From positions 1 through 15,689 of the forward strand of contig JAQBFJ010000150.1 in NCBI GenBank assembly GCA_032123435.1: a stretch of 15,689 bases of DNA, read 5' to 3'. The stretch's first letter is position 1. Each line of letters opens with the position of its first letter. A program made the position numbers and the translations under genes. A model generated the notes under the pieces. It was not told where the DNA came from and made no database searches. It was given only the letters and a program-made list of their open reading frames with translations. This DNA comes from JAQBFJ01 sp032123435 (GTDB taxonomy: Bacteria; Verrucomicrobiota; Kiritimatiellia; UBA8416; JAQBFJ01). This document shows positions 15,585 to 15,689 of the stretch, in pieces.

Positions 15585-15608
15585 AGTGTATGTTTCTTCA
15601 AGCCAATC

Positions 15609-15653
15609 GGTAGGTCTGGGGGTAGGTCTGGGGTCAGGTCTGAACATTCAATA
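15609..15653. repeat. Triplet 12-bp repeat with GGGGTCAG motif
   Basis: Two exact copies of GGTAGGTCTGGG (15609-15620, 15621-15632) are followed by a diverged third copy GTCAGGTCTGAA (15633-15644), leading into the string GGGGTCAGGTCTGAACATTC (from 15630). The GGGGTCAG start is shared with the arms of the 1904-2094 element. It lies just upstream of the SMP-30 gene. It is probably a decayed end of a REP-like or transposase-associated repeat. Confidence 0.5.
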
Positions 15654-15689
15654 TCTCCTGAACATCCTTCATAACTTTTTTCGTCTGCC

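Noticed and set aside
15609..15644. CRISPR array
   Set aside because: Only three 12-bp units directly abutting with no spacers. It is a tandem repeat, not CRISPR.
15570..15647. Upstream extension of the SMP-30 gene
   Set aside because: The Pro/Arg-rich extra residues come from the 12-bp repeat. The strong AGGAAGG site marks ATG 15569.

Overview
The window looks like a piece of a Gram-negative bacterial chromosome. It encodes a complete tripartite RND/TolC efflux pump with its own TetR-type regulator, plus scattered housekeeping and accessory genes. The phylum cannot be fixed from sequence alone. The TCAF/M60-like secreted protein, the GGGGTCAG-type repeats, and the pairing of a short ORF with a nucleotidyltransferase recall metagenome-derived PVC-group or similar genomes (tentative inference). 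The efflux operon appears clearly GC-richer than the oxidoreductase and helicase genes to its right and the nucleotidyltransferase region, so the window is compositionally mixed.

Layout. (1) 1-1885, plus strand: the 3' end of an unrecognised gene, then a secreted protein with a C-terminal glutamine-amidotransferase-like domain resembling the non-peptidase part of TCAF/M60-like proteins. (2) 1904-2094: a 191-bp element bounded by 34-bp inverted arms (30 bp perfect) starting GGGTCAG, best read as a small non-autonomous mobile element. (3) 2225-8419, minus strand: tetR > tolC-like > membrane fusion protein > RND permease. The junctions are ATGA, GTGA and TAG-aa-ATG, so translation is probably coupled. 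A 20-bp imperfect palindrome overlies the predicted -10 box in front of tetR, which suggests autorepression of the whole operon. (4) 8460-8960: a region without a solid gene, holding one possible gene remnant. (5) 8961-9576, plus strand: a 63-residue protein overlapping by 56 bp a nucleotidyltransferase of the AbiEii/DUF6036-like type. A good promoter sits so close that the first gene may be leaderless. This is the best candidate here for a poorly described two-gene system. (6) 9653-11218, minus: a polytopic GT-C-fold glycosyltransferase-like protein. (7) 11400-11621, minus: a frameshifted coding remnant ending in a 12-bp-stem hairpin. (8) 11622-15569, minus: a COG2509-type FAD-dependent oxidoreductase, an RhlE-like DEAD-box RNA helicase and an SMP-30/gluconolactonase-family protein, each probably with its own control. 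(9) 15609-15653: a 12-bp triplet repeat carrying a second GGGGTCAG motif.

How the genes work together: only the efflux operon is an obvious functional unit (regulator, outer-membrane channel, periplasmic adaptor, inner-membrane proton-driven pump). The 63-residue protein and the nucleotidyltransferase are a likely second unit of unknown biological role. No rRNA, tRNA, CRISPR array or complete transposase gene was seen.
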